Part shown: positions 15,496-23,593 of the stretch, piece by piece | Layout: the number at the start of each line of letters is the position of its first letter | Numbering within the stretch: position 1 is the first letter of the stretch | Assembly: GCF_000067205.1 (NCBI RefSeq) | Contig: NC_010170.1 | Coordinates: 2,604,001 to 2,668,000 of the forward strand | Source: Bordetella petrii | GTDB lineage: Bacteria; Pseudomonadota; Gammaproteobacteria; Burkholderiales; Burkholderiaceae_B | Length of the DNA stretch: 64,000 nt | Reading direction: 5' to 3' | The notes under the pieces: generated by a model | Told to the model about the DNA's origin: nothing | Databases searched by the model: none | What the model saw: only the letters and a program-made list of their open reading frames with translations | Program-made: the position numbers and the translations under genes

Positions 15496-16266
15496 TTATC
15501 TTTCTATCTTGTTGAATAATTTAAAGAAATTTTCCGTAGAAGCAGCCGCTACCTGGGCGACATCAATGCCCTTGAGCTGCGCGATCTTTTCGGCGACGTG
15601 GATGACTTTCGAGGGATCGTTGCGCTTGCCCCGGAACGGCACGGGCGCCAGGTAAGGCGAATCGGTCTCGATCAGCAGACGATCCAGCGGCATGCGGGTG
15701 GCGACCTCGTGGACGATCCCGGCATTCTTGAATGTGACGATGCCCGACAGGGAAATATGGAAGTTCAGGTCCATTGCGGCCTGCGCCATGTCCCACGACT
15801 CGGTGAAGCAGTGCATCACGCCCCCTACGTCGGCGGCGTTCTCTTCGCGCAGAATGCGCAGCGTGTCGGCTACGGATTCGCGGGTATGGATGATGAGCGG
15901 CAGGCCCGCCTGGCGCGCCACGCGGATATGGCGGCGGAAACGTTCGCGCTGCCAGTCCAGCGGTTCGCTCAGGCGATAGTAGTCCAGGCCGGTCTCGCCT
16001 ATGGCCACTACCTTGGGGTGGCGTGACAGTTGCAGCAGCTCGGCCTCGGTGGGGTCGGAGGTGGCTTCGTAGTCGGGATGCACCCCCACCGACGCCCACA
16101 GGTTGCGATGCGGCTCGACCAACTCAACCAGGCCGGGCCAGTCGGGCATGTCGACGCTGACGACCAGCGCATGCGTGACCTGATTGGCGGCCATGCGTTG
16201 CAGGATATCGGGCAGTTCTTGCGCCAGCTCGGGAAAATTCAGGTGGCAGTGTGAATCGACGTACAT
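15496..16266 (-). CDS. TatD-family metal-dependent hydrolase (YcfH type)
   Basis: A 256-residue TIM-barrel metal hydrolase. Metal ligands are visible at His6 and His8 (DSHCHLNF), Glu91 (AIGETGLDYY), the later His of LIIHTRES and the Asp of IETDSPYLAP. Known TatD-like proteins are 3'-to-5' DNA or RNA exonucleases or D-aminoacyl hydrolases, and the true substrate of this branch is not settled. In many proteobacteria this YcfH-type gene follows holB, as it does here: it starts 60 bases after the holB stop on the same strand. It is therefore probably the last gene of the mltG-tmk-holB transcript. Confidence 0.9.
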   Translation of the reverse strand: MYVDSHCHLNFPELAQELPDILQRMAANQVTHALVVSVDMPDWPGLVELVEPHRNLWASVGVHPDYEATSDPTEAELLQLSRHPKVVAIGETGLDYYRLSEPLDWQRERFRRHIRVARQAGLPLIIHTRESVADTLRILREENAADVGGVMHCFTESWDMAQAAMDLNFHISLSGIVTFKNAGIVHEVATRMPLDRLLIETDSPYLAPVPFRGKRNDPSKVIHVAEKIAQLKGIDVAQVAAASTENFFKLFNKIER

Positions 16267-16326
16267 GGAAGACTGTTCGGTAAGCGGGATGGGCCGGCGG
16301 CCGGCGCTGCGGCCGGCGCGGGCGCC

Positions 16327-17433
16327 TTATCCCTGGCAGGATAGCACCACGCGCTGCAGGGTCGCGTGGGCGAGCAACTTGGCGTTGAGCGGATGCGTGG
16401 CCAGGCGCCGCTGCTGGGTCAGCCAGCGCGCCGCTTCAGCCAGGCGTACCGCGTTGGCGCGCGCCGCAGCCTGCCCCACCGGCTTGGCCAGAGCGGGAAA
16501 GTACCGCACCGGCTGGCTCGCGCTGGCCAGCATCAGGTCGGTGTACAGGCGTTGCAGCGCGTCGATCCATTCAGGCGGGGTGAGCTTCTCGAGTCCTTCG
16601 GACAGCGCGCCGATATCCGGCGTCTGTCCCTGGGCCAACGGGGTTACCAATTGCGCCAGCCACTCGGGGCACGCCTGCTGTCCTCCCTGAGCCAACCGCA
16701 ACGCGGCCAGGGGCGCGCCGCCGGCCGCCGCCAGCCAGTCGGTGGCCCCGTCAACGCCCTGCTCTTGCAGCCACTGCAAGGCTTGCGCCGCCTCGGGGGC
16801 CGGCAGCGGCAGCCGCCGGCAGCGCGACACCAGCGTGGGCAGCAGGCGGTCGGGGGCGTCGGCCACCAGCAGGAACACCGTGTGCGGCGGCGGCTCTTCC
16901 AGCACCTTGAGCAAGGCATTGGCCGAAATGGCATTCAGCGCGTGTGCCGGATAAAGCAGCGCGACCCGCCAGCCGCCGCGATGGGTGGCCGTATTGAACC
17001 AGGATTCCAGCGTCCGGATCTGGTCGATGCGGATTTCTTTCGATGGCGCCCGCTTGGCCGCCGCGCCGCCACCGGCGGGTTCGGCCTCTTCGGCGCCCTC
17101 GGCGGCCTCGGCGCCTTCTTGCAGGGCAATGGCCTCGGGGCGGATGCGGCGCAGGTCGGGGTGGTTGCCGCTAGCCACCCAGGCACAGGCGGGGCATTGC
17201 CCGCAAGCCAGGTGATCGCGGGGCGACTCGCACAAGAGGCTGGCGGCCGCGGCAGAAGCGAACTGAAGCTTGCCGATGCCGGCCACGCCATGCACCAGCC
17301 AGGCGTGGGCGAAGCGTTCGCGCTCGGCCAGCCAGCTGCGCGCGATGTCTTGCTGCCACGGCAGGAAGGCCGCCGCGCCATCCTTGGGCGCGCTTTTTCC
17401 GTCTTCGCCCTTCGGGCGCCCTGCCGGACTCAT
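16327..17433 (-). CDS. holB: DNA polymerase III delta' subunit
   Basis: A 368-residue clamp-loader subunit that with delta and gamma/tau opens the beta sliding clamp. Residues near 45 carry the P-loop-like VHGVAGIGK. A zinc-binding cysteine cluster follows (CESPRDHLACGQCPAC), then the AAA+ sensor segments VLEEPPPHTVFLLV and SRCRRLPLP. There is an inserted Ala/Glu-rich segment near residues 105-130 that looks like a flexible loop. The ATG at 17433 overlaps the tmk stop (ATGA), giving tight coupling; the much longer open frame upstream overlaps tmk and is not used. The mltG-tmk-holB order is conserved in proteobacteria. Confidence 0.93.
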   Translation of the reverse strand: MSPAGRPKGEDGKSAPKDGAAAFLPWQQDIARSWLAERERFAHAWLVHGVAGIGKLQFASAAAASLLCESPRDHLACGQCPACAWVASGNHPDLRRIRPEAIALQEGAEAAEGAEEAEPAGGGAAAKRAPSKEIRIDQIRTLESWFNTATHRGGWRVALLYPAHALNAISANALLKVLEEPPPHTVFLLVADAPDRLLPTLVSRCRRLPLPAPEAAQALQWLQEQGVDGATDWLAAAGGAPLAALRLAQGGQQACPEWLAQLVTPLAQGQTPDIGALSEGLEKLTPPEWIDALQRLYTDLMLASASQPVRYFPALAKPVGQAAARANAVRLAEAARWLTQQRRLATHPLNAKLLAHATLQRVVLSCQG

Positions 17434-18053
17434 GGCATCTCCGCCAGGGCTTGCAACTCGGCGTGCAGTTGCGCGCGCACCTCGGTCACGGGCCGGCTGG
17501 AATCGACGATACGGATACGGCCGGGGTGGGCCTGCGCGCGCGCCAGGTACGCCGCGCGTGTGCGCTCGAAAAACGCCGCTTCCTCGCGCTCGAACCGATC
17601 GGGCAGCCGGGCATCGGCCAGGCGCGCGCGCGCCAGTTCCAGCGGCACGTCGAACAGCCATGTGCGGTCGGGTTGCAGCGCCGGGCGCATCCATTGTTCG
17701 AGCACCGCGATGCGGTCGGCCCCCAGCTGGCGCCCGCCTCCCTGGTAGGCGTAGGTGGCGTCGGTGTAGCGGTCGCACACGACCCAGTCGCCCCGCGCCA
17801 GGGCGGGCTCGATGACCTGCGTCAGGTGCTCGCAGCGCGCCGCGAACATCAGCAGGGTTTCGGTGTCGAGCGTCATGGATTCGGACAGCACCAGCCCCCG
17901 CAGCGTCTCGCCCAGGGGCGTGCCGCCGGGCTCGCGGGTCGCGACCACGGTGCGCCCCATGTCTCGCAGTGCGTCTGCCAGCCAGGCGGCGTGGGTGCTT
18001 TTACCGGCGCCATCGACGCCTTCGAGGGTAATGAAACGTCCGCGTGCAGTCAT
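17430..18053 (-). CDS. tmk: Thymidylate kinase
   Basis: This 207-residue kinase makes dTDP from dTMP and ATP in the cytoplasm, an essential step for DNA synthesis. The P-loop EGVDGAGKST lies at residues 9-18, the DR(Y/F) motif appears in VVCDRYTDATYAYQGGGR, and a basic lid segment follows. The start at 18053 puts the P-loop at its usual distance; an in-frame ATG at 18080 would add nine residues with no better ribosome site. It begins 36 bases after the mltG stop and overlaps holB by four bases. Confidence 0.95.
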   Translation of the reverse strand: MTARGRFITLEGVDGAGKSTHAAWLADALRDMGRTVVATREPGGTPLGETLRGLVLSESMTLDTETLLMFAARCEHLTQVIEPALARGDWVVCDRYTDATYAYQGGGRQLGADRIAVLEQWMRPALQPDRTWLFDVPLELARARLADARLPDRFEREEAAFFERTRAAYLARAQAHPGRIRIVDSSRPVTEVRAQLHAELQALAEMP

Positions 18054-18089
18054 GTGTTGATACTGAAAGGAGCCATGCATGAACAGGCG

Positions 18090-19097
18090 CTAATCACGGC
18101 CCAGAATGTAGCGCGCCACGTTGCGGTTATGTTCGGAGAGGTTAGCCGAAAACTCGCTGGTGCCATTGCCGCGCGAAACAAAGTACAGGTATTTGTGGCG
18201 CTCCGGCTGGACAGCGGCCAGCAACGAGGCGCGCCCCGCCGCGGCAATGGGCGTGGGCGGCAGTCCGGCGCGGGTGTAGGTATTCCAGGGCGTGTCGGCC
18301 TGCAGGTCGGCGCGCCGGATGCGGCCCTTGTAGCGTTCGCCCATGCCATAGATCACGGTGGGATCGGTCTGCAGCATCATTCCCCGGCGCAGACGGTTGA
18401 TGAAGACGCCTGCCACGCGGGTGCGGTCGGGGCCGTGTCCGGTTTCCTTCTCGATGATGGACGCCAGCACCAGCGCGTCGTAGGGCGAACTTAGCGGCAG
18501 GTCGGGCTGGCGCTCGGCCCAGGCCTCGGCCAGCATTTGCTGCTCTTGCTGGTAGGCGCGGCGCAGCAGGTCGAAATCGGACGTGCCCGGCGTGAACACA
18601 TACGTGTCCGGGAAGAACATGCCTTCGGGCTCTTTGATGGACGAACCCAGCCTGGCCATCAGGGCCGCATCGCTGATGTCGCCCAGGGTCTGCTTGACGT
18701 CGGGGTTGGCGCGCAGGGCCTGGCGGAATTGTGCGTAGGTCCAGCCCTCCAGGAAGGTGATCTGCCGCTGAACCATGTCGCCGCGCGCCAGGCGCTCGAG
18801 CAGCACCCACGGCGAATCGCCGGCGCGCGCCTCGTAGCCGCCCGCCTTGATCAGTTTGTCGCGCTCGGACAGGCGCGCCAGCCAGGCGAAGCCGTCTTCC
18901 CAGATGGGGATGCCGGCCTCGGCCATGGCGCGCGCCACCGCGCGCGGCGTGCTGCCCGGCGCCACGATGAACTCGACCTTCTCGGCGGGCAGGTCCAGCG
19001 AGCGGTTCATCCAGGCCCAGGCGCCGCCCGCGGCCGCGGCCGCCAGCAACGCCACGGCCAGACAGACCAGCAGGAAATAGAGGCAAAGCTTTTTCAT
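18090..19097 (-). CDS. mltG: Endolytic murein transglycosylase
   Basis: A 335-residue inner-membrane protein that cuts nascent peptidoglycan glycan strands and so sets their length. One N-terminal membrane anchor (about residues 5-28) is followed by a LysM-like region and the YceG domain. The catalytic glutamate is Glu218 in LASIIEKETG, the same number as in E. coli, and the GVFINRLRRGMMLQTDPTVIYG block is intact. The ATG at 19097 is chosen because it gives the correct short cytoplasmic tail before the anchor. It heads the mltG-tmk-holB-tatD set and faces ygfZ. Confidence 0.95.
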   Translation of the reverse strand: MKKLCLYFLLVCLAVALLAAAAAGGAWAWMNRSLDLPAEKVEFIVAPGSTPRAVARAMAEAGIPIWEDGFAWLARLSERDKLIKAGGYEARAGDSPWVLLERLARGDMVQRQITFLEGWTYAQFRQALRANPDVKQTLGDISDAALMARLGSSIKEPEGMFFPDTYVFTPGTSDFDLLRRAYQQEQQMLAEAWAERQPDLPLSSPYDALVLASIIEKETGHGPDRTRVAGVFINRLRRGMMLQTDPTVIYGMGERYKGRIRRADLQADTPWNTYTRAGLPPTPIAAAGRASLLAAVQPERHKYLYFVSRGNGTSEFSANLSEHNRNVARYILGRD

Positions 19098-19246
19098 AAG
19101 TGTGCGCAGTTTAATGGATGATGGCGAATCGGGCCGGCGCGTCGCCCCTGCTGCGGGCAAGGGTTTGGTTCCAGCGCCATGCGGCGGCGGGTATCATGAG
19201 CCCATCAGGCGCCGTACCGGCGCCCCGCCCTGTCTGCCGTTTCGCT

Positions 19247-20251
19247 ATGCAATCATTTTTCGATTCGATTCCTGTTCGCGCCGATGGTTCGGCGCATTGC
19301 GCGGCGCTGCCCGATTACGCCGTGGTGGCGGCATCCGGCGCCGACGCGTTGACATTCCTGCACGGCCAACTGACACAAGACGTCGCCGGCCTGCCCGCCG
19401 ACGCCGCGCGGCTTAGCGGCTACTGCACCGCCAAGGGCCGCCTGCTGGCCACGCTGGTGCTCTGGCGCGCACAAACCATGCCCGAGGCGTCCGACGCCGC
19501 CGAGGCCGCGCGGGTGTACGCCCTGACGCGGCGCGACCTGGCCGACGCGCTGGTCAAGCGCCTGTCGATGTTCGTCCTGCGCGCCAAGGTAAAGCTGGCG
19601 GTGGCGCCGTTGCAGGCGGCCGGCGTCTGGTGCTCGCCGGAAGGCCTGGCCTCGCTGCAAAGCGCCGCTGGCGGCGCCCTTCCCACGGCGGCCTGGCAGC
19701 GCGCCGAACTGGCCACGGGCACCTGGATTGCCGCGCCTTCGGCCAGAGGGGCCCTGCGCTGGTGGTGGATCGCCTCCGAGGCCCAACTGCAGCAAGCCGG
19801 CGCCCTGGCCGCGCAACTGGCCCGCGGCACCCCCGACCAATGGCGTGGCGACGACCTGGCCGCCGGCCTGCCTTGGGTTGCGGCGGCCACGCAAGACCTG
19901 TTTATTCCGCAAACGCTCAACCTGGATCTGCTCGACGGCGTGAGCTTCACCAAAGGCTGTTATCCGGGCCAGGAGGTGGTGGCCCGCAGCCATTACCGCG
20001 GCACCGTGAAGCGCCGCGCCGCCTACGGGCGGCTGGACGGCCAGGCTGATCCGCCGCCGCCCGGCACCGACATTTACGATGCCGCCCAGCCGCAAGAGCC
20101 CTGTGGCCGGGTCATCGAGGCATCGCGCGACGGCGTGCTGTTCGAAATTGCATTGGCCGCGCTGGCGGCAGGCGAATTGCGCGTAGGCGCGCCCGACGGC
20201 CCGCATATTGCGGTTGCGCCGTTGCCCTACGCGCTGGCCGAAGGCGCCTGA
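19247..20251 (+). CDS. ygfZ: YgfZ/CAF17 folate-binding protein
   Basis: A 334-residue relative of aminomethyltransferase that binds tetrahydrofolate and helps make or repair certain Fe-S clusters, such as those of MiaB. The family signature KGCYPGQEVVAR is present, with Cys238 in the expected place, and the early FLHGQLTQDV segment is also typical. The ATG at 19247 is preferred because the upstream frame codes improbable sequence. It lies opposite mltG across about 150 bases. Its stop is 24 bases from the convergent VIT-family gene, with a GC-rich hairpin between them. Confidence 0.9.
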   Translation: MQSFFDSIPVRADGSAHCAALPDYAVVAASGADALTFLHGQLTQDVAGLPADAARLSGYCTAKGRLLATLVLWRAQTMPEASDAAEAARVYALTRRDLADALVKRLSMFVLRAKVKLAVAPLQAAGVWCSPEGLASLQSAAGGALPTAAWQRAELATGTWIAAPSARGALRWWWIASEAQLQQAGALAAQLARGTPDQWRGDDLAAGLPWVAAATQDLFIPQTLNLDLLDGVSFTKGCYPGQEVVARSHYRGTVKRRAAYGRLDGQADPPPPGTDIYDAAQPQEPCGRVIEASRDGVLFEIALAALAAGELRVGAPDGPHIAVAPLPYALAEGA

Positions 20252-20256
20252 ACGAC

Positions 20257-20273
20257 GCGCACGGCCCGTGCGC
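20257..20273. terminator. Short perfect hairpin between ygfZ and the VIT-family gene
   Basis: GCGCACGG and CCGTGCGC form an almost loop-free 8-bp palindrome in the 24-base gap between two convergent genes. It may stop transcription from both sides, but there is no T-run, so intrinsic termination is not certain. Confidence 0.4.
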
Positions 20274-20275
20274 GG

Positions 20276-20965
20276 CTACACCGCCACGCCGAACAGCGCA
20301 CCCACGCCGGCGGTTAGCAACATGGCCAGGCCGCCCAGCACCATGACGCGCAGCGCCGCCGGCACTGCCGGCGCGCCGCCGGTGCGCGCCGCCACGGCGC
20401 CCAGCACGGCCAGCCACAGCACGGACGTGGCGGTAACCACTGACACCATGTTGGCCACCGGGGTGACGGCCGCGGTGATCAACGGCAGGGCCGCGCCCGA
20501 GGCGAACGATACCGCCGAGGCCAGGGCCGCCTGCACCGGCTGGGCCCGGTTGTGCACCGAGATGCCCAGTTCGTCGCGAGCGTGCGCGTCCAACGCGTCG
20601 TGACGGGTCAGCTGAACGGCCACCTGCTGCGCCAGCTCGGGCGCCACGCCGCGGTCCACGTAGATGTCGGTGAGCTCTTGCAGTTCCTGGGCCGAATTAC
20701 CTGTTAGCGAACGCTGCTCCAGCCGCAGGTCGGCGGCTTCGGTATCGGCCTGCGACCGTACCGACACGTACTCGCCGGCCGCCATCGACAGCGAGCCGGC
20801 CACCAGCCCGGCCAACCCGGACGTCAGTACGGTTTCGTGGGCGGCGCTGGCCGCCGCCACGCCGGCGATCAGGCTGGCGGTGGACACGATGCCGTCGTTG
20901 GCGCCCAGCACGGCGGCGCGCAGCCATCCGGCGCGAAAAATACGATGGTGCTCTCTAGCGGGCAT
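20276..20965 (-). CDS. VIT/CCC1-family membrane protein
   Basis: A 229-residue membrane protein of the vacuolar iron transporter (VIT1/CCC1, DUF125) family. The N-terminal GANDGIVSTASLIAGVAAA block is the family's hallmark. Two membrane segments come before, and three after, a polar cytosolic section (about residues 70-135) rich in Gln, Glu and Asp. That section binds metal in plant VIT1. Bacterial homologues are thought to move Fe(II) or Mn(II) out of the cytoplasm, but direct proof is sparse. The gene stands alone; a weak GAAA precedes the ATG, and no Fur box was recognised. Confidence 0.85.
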   Translation of the reverse strand: MPAREHHRIFRAGWLRAAVLGANDGIVSTASLIAGVAAASAAHETVLTSGLAGLVAGSLSMAAGEYVSVRSQADTEAADLRLEQRSLTGNSAQELQELTDIYVDRGVAPELAQQVAVQLTRHDALDAHARDELGISVHNRAQPVQAALASAVSFASGAALPLITAAVTPVANMVSVVTATSVLWLAVLGAVAARTGGAPAVPAALRVMVLGGLAMLLTAGVGALFGVAV

Positions 20966-20989
20966 GTTTCAAGAAAGGTCGAAGGAAAC

Positions 20990-21436
20990 TCAGCGCGGCG
21001 CCACGCGCACGGCGGTCATCAGGCCCACCAGGCACAGCGTGGACTGCTGGCCGCGCCAGGCCTGGACCTCGACCTGGCACACCGTAAGGCGGCGGCCCGG
21101 CTTGAGGACACGGCCGGTGGCCAGGAAACGCTCGCCGTCGGCAGGCGCCAGGAAATTCATTTTGAATTCAGAGGTCAGCACGTCTTCGCCCGCTTCGAAT
21201 AGCGAAAACGCCGCATAGCCGCCGGCGCTGTCGGCGATGGCGGTGGAAATGCCCGCATGCAGGTACCCGTTCTGCTGGCACAAGTCGGCCCGGAAAGGGA
21301 GTTCGATGTCGACCTGCCCGGGCTGCACCCGCGCCAGCCTGGCGCCGAAAGCGGCCATGACCGTCTGGCGCGCGAAGCTGTCGTGCACGCGCTGCAGCGC
21401 GGCCTGCGCCGCGCGCGGGTCGGGGGCGACGCTCAT
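20990..21436 (-). CDS. PaaI-type hotdog-fold thioesterase
   Basis: A 148-residue hotdog-fold protein. GYLHAGISTAIADSAGGYAAF is the characteristic PaaI/YbgC-like helix region, preceded by ELPFRADLCQQNG. Members hydrolyse acyl- or aryl-CoA thioesters. Its ATG overlaps the mmsB stop (ATGA), so it is the last gene of the valine-catabolism operon and may release CoA from stalled intermediates of that pathway. The long open frame that seems to extend it to 22387 merely reads through mmsB out of phase and is not used. Confidence 0.82.
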   Translation of the reverse strand: MSVAPDPRAAQAALQRVHDSFARQTVMAAFGARLARVQPGQVDIELPFRADLCQQNGYLHAGISTAIADSAGGYAAFSLFEAGEDVLTSEFKMNFLAPADGERFLATGRVLKPGRRLTVCQVEVQAWRGQQSTLCLVGLMTAVRVAPR

Positions 21437-22320
21437 GTGTTGTGGGTATAGAGGTTGACAATGCTGGAAAAATCGAGCTTGCCGCTCCCCCCCGTGCTGT
21501 GCAGCGAATACAGGTTGCGCGCCAGTTCGCCCAGCGGAATGGACGAGCGCGACGACAGCGCCGATTCGGCGGCCAGGCCCAGGTCTTTGAGCATGAGGTC
21601 GACGCCGAAGCCGCCCGCGTAGCCCTTGGAGGCCGGCGCGTGTTCCATGACGCCGGGCCAGGGGTTGTAGAGTTCGGTGGCCCAATTGCGGCCGGAGCTC
21701 TTGGCGATGATGTCCGACAGCACCTTGGGGTCGAGGCCGTTGGCCACGCCCAGCGCCAGCGCTTCGGAAGTGCCGGCCATCAGGATGCCCAGCAGCATGT
21801 TGTTGCAGATCTTGGCAACCTGCCCGGCGCCTGCCGTGCCCGCGTGGAAGATGTTCTTGCCCATGTTCTGCAGCACCGGCATGGCCCGCTGCAGCGCATC
21901 GGGCTCGCCGCCCACGATGAAGGTCAGCGTGCCGGCGGCGGCACCGCCCGTGCCGCCCGAAACCGGCGCGTCGATCATGGCCAGGCCGCGCGCCTGCGCG
22001 GCGGCGGCGACCTTGCGCGCCGAATCGGGGGCGATGGTGCTGCATTCGATCACCAGGGCGCTCGGGTCGATGCTGGACAACAGGTCGTTGTCGAGATAGA
22101 GCGCTTCGACGTGCTTGCTGGCCGGCAGCATGGATATGACGACTTCGGCGCCGCGCACCGCTTCGGCGGCCGAGCCGGCCGCGCGCGCGCCGGCGTCGGA
22201 CAGGCCCTGGACGGCGGCGGGCACCAGGTCGAACACGGTAAGTGAGTGACCGGCCTTGATCAGGTTGTGCGCCATGGGTGCGCCCATGTTGCCCAGGCCG
22301 ATGAATGCGATGCTGCTCAT
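21433..22320 (-). CDS. mmsB: 3-hydroxyisobutyrate dehydrogenase
   Basis: This 295-residue enzyme oxidises 3-hydroxyisobutyrate to methylmalonate semialdehyde with NAD in valine degradation. The Rossmann start FIGLGNMGAPMA (residues 5-16) is the family signature, followed by DAPVSGGTGGAAAGTL. The conserved catalytic lysine appears in GQVAKICNNMLLG. It is the third gene of a four-gene operon, after the acyl-CoA dehydrogenase and 3-hydroxyisobutyryl-CoA hydrolase genes and overlapping the thioesterase gene. The next enzyme, methylmalonate-semialdehyde dehydrogenase, is not in the window. Confidence 0.93.
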   Translation of the reverse strand: MSSIAFIGLGNMGAPMAHNLIKAGHSLTVFDLVPAAVQGLSDAGARAAGSAAEAVRGAEVVISMLPASKHVEALYLDNDLLSSIDPSALVIECSTIAPDSARKVAAAAQARGLAMIDAPVSGGTGGAAAGTLTFIVGGEPDALQRAMPVLQNMGKNIFHAGTAGAGQVAKICNNMLLGILMAGTSEALALGVANGLDPKVLSDIIAKSSGRNWATELYNPWPGVMEHAPASKGYAGGFGVDLMLKDLGLAAESALSSRSSIPLGELARNLYSLHSTGGSGKLDFSSIVNLYTHNT

Positions 22321-22362
22321 GTGTAGTCTCCGGGTGTTGTCGTGGGAATGGTGGTTGGCGTC

Positions 22363-22396
22363 CCGCCGGGCCGGGCAACCGGGCCATGCCCGGCGG
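22363..22396. other. Intergenic hairpin inside the valine operon
   Basis: A perfect 9-bp stem (CCGCCGGGC at 22363-22371 with GCCCGGCGG at 22388-22396) lies in the 97-base gap between the hydrolase gene and mmsB. With no T-run, it is more likely an mRNA processing or stability element than a terminator. Confidence 0.35.
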
Positions 22397-22417
22397 CGGG
22401 CCCGCGGGCGCGATGGA

Positions 22418-23593
22418 TCAGTTTTCCGCGGGGCCCAGGTCGGCCAGCGGATGTGCCTGGCCGGCGGGCCACGGCGCCTCGAAGTAGCGCTGCACCCAGG
22501 CTTCGTCAGCCTGTTCGAGGGTGGCCGGATTCCATCTGGGTTGCTTGTCTTTGTCGATGAGCAGCGCGCGTATGCCTTCGGCGAAGTCGCCCTGCACCGT
22601 GCACGCCAGCGCGGCCACGTATTCGGTACGGAAGACGTCGGCCAGCGAGCGCAGCCGCGTGTGCTGCTGCAAGGTGAACGCCAGCCGGGCGGAACCGGGC
22701 GAGCCCGCCAGCATGGTGGCGGCCGCGCGCGCCAGCCAGGGGTCGGCGTGGTCTTTCAGGTCGGCGATGGCGCGGTAGATTTCGGGCAGGTTGTTGCCGC
22801 TGCACAGGCTGTTGACCTGGAAGGCATGCTGGCGCAGCGGCCCGGGCTGCAGCGGAGTGGCCGGCTCGTGGGCCAGCAGCGCGCGGCGCAGCAGGCCATC
22901 GTTGATGGCGCGCGGCGGCGAGGAACCGTCGCCCGGGCCGCCCGCCTGCCCCGCCCAGGGTGTTTCGAGCAGGGCTTCGACCAGGCGTGGCCAGTCGGCG
23001 GATTCGAGGCGGAAATCGGCAATGCCGGCGTAGAAGGCATCGGAGGCGTTCAGTTGCGCGCCGGTAAGCGCCAGGAACAGCCCGGTGCGCCCCGGCATGC
23101 GGTTCAGCAGCCAGCTGCCGCCCACGTCGGGGAACAGGCCGATCGAGATTTCGGGCATGGCGATGCGCGTGGTTTCGCTGACCACGCGGTGGCTGGCGCC
23201 CATCATCAGGCCCACGCCGCCACCCATGACGATGCCGCTGCCCCAGCACAGCACCGGTTTGGGATAGGTATGGATGCGGTAGTCCAGCCGGTATTCGCGT
23301 TCGAAGAAATCGCGCGCGTGCTGATTGGCCCAGGCGCCCTGCCCCCGGTGCTGCTGCATGCTGCGGTACAGGCCGTGCAGGTCGCCCCCCGCGCTGAAGG
23401 CCTTGCCGCCGGCGCCCTGCAGCACCACCGCGGCCAGCCCCGCGTCATGCGCCCAGGCATCGAGCTGGGCGGCCAGCAGGTCGACCATTTCGAGCGATAG
23501 CCCATTGAGCGTTTGCGGCGCATTCAGCGTGGCAAAACCCAGCCGCATGCCGTTGGCGGCGGTTTTTTCTTCGAACAGCACCGGGGCGTTCAT
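22418..23593 (-). CDS. 3-hydroxyisobutyryl-CoA hydrolase (crotonase fold)
   Basis: A 391-residue crotonase-superfamily protein. Length and motifs (GGGVGLMMGASHRVV, then MPEISIGLFPDVGGSWLLNRMPG) fit 3-hydroxyisobutyryl-CoA hydrolase rather than the shorter enoyl-CoA hydratases. The enzyme releases 3-hydroxyisobutyrate from its CoA ester, feeding mmsB. Its ATG overlaps the acyl-CoA dehydrogenase stop (ATGA), which supports joint translation. A separate enoyl-CoA hydratase for the step before is not present here and is probably encoded elsewhere. Confidence 0.9.
   Translation of the reverse strand: MNAPVLFEEKTAANGMRLGFATLNAPQTLNGLSLEMVDLLAAQLDAWAHDAGLAAVVLQGAGGKAFSAGGDLHGLYRSMQQHRGQGAWANQHARDFFEREYRLDYRIHTYPKPVLCWGSGIVMGGGVGLMMGASHRVVSETTRIAMPEISIGLFPDVGGSWLLNRMPGRTGLFLALTGAQLNASDAFYAGIADFRLESADWPRLVEALLETPWAGQAGGPGDGSSPPRAINDGLLRRALLAHEPATPLQPGPLRQHAFQVNSLCSGNNLPEIYRAIADLKDHADPWLARAAATMLAGSPGSARLAFTLQQHTRLRSLADVFRTEYVAALACTVQGDFAEGIRALLIDKDKQPRWNPATLEQADEAWVQRYFEAPWPAGQAHPLADLGPAEN

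Noticed and set aside
20990..22387. 465-residue protein joining the thioesterase to upstream sequence
   Set aside because: The upstream half runs through mmsB out of phase; the thioesterase has its own ATG overlapping the mmsB stop.
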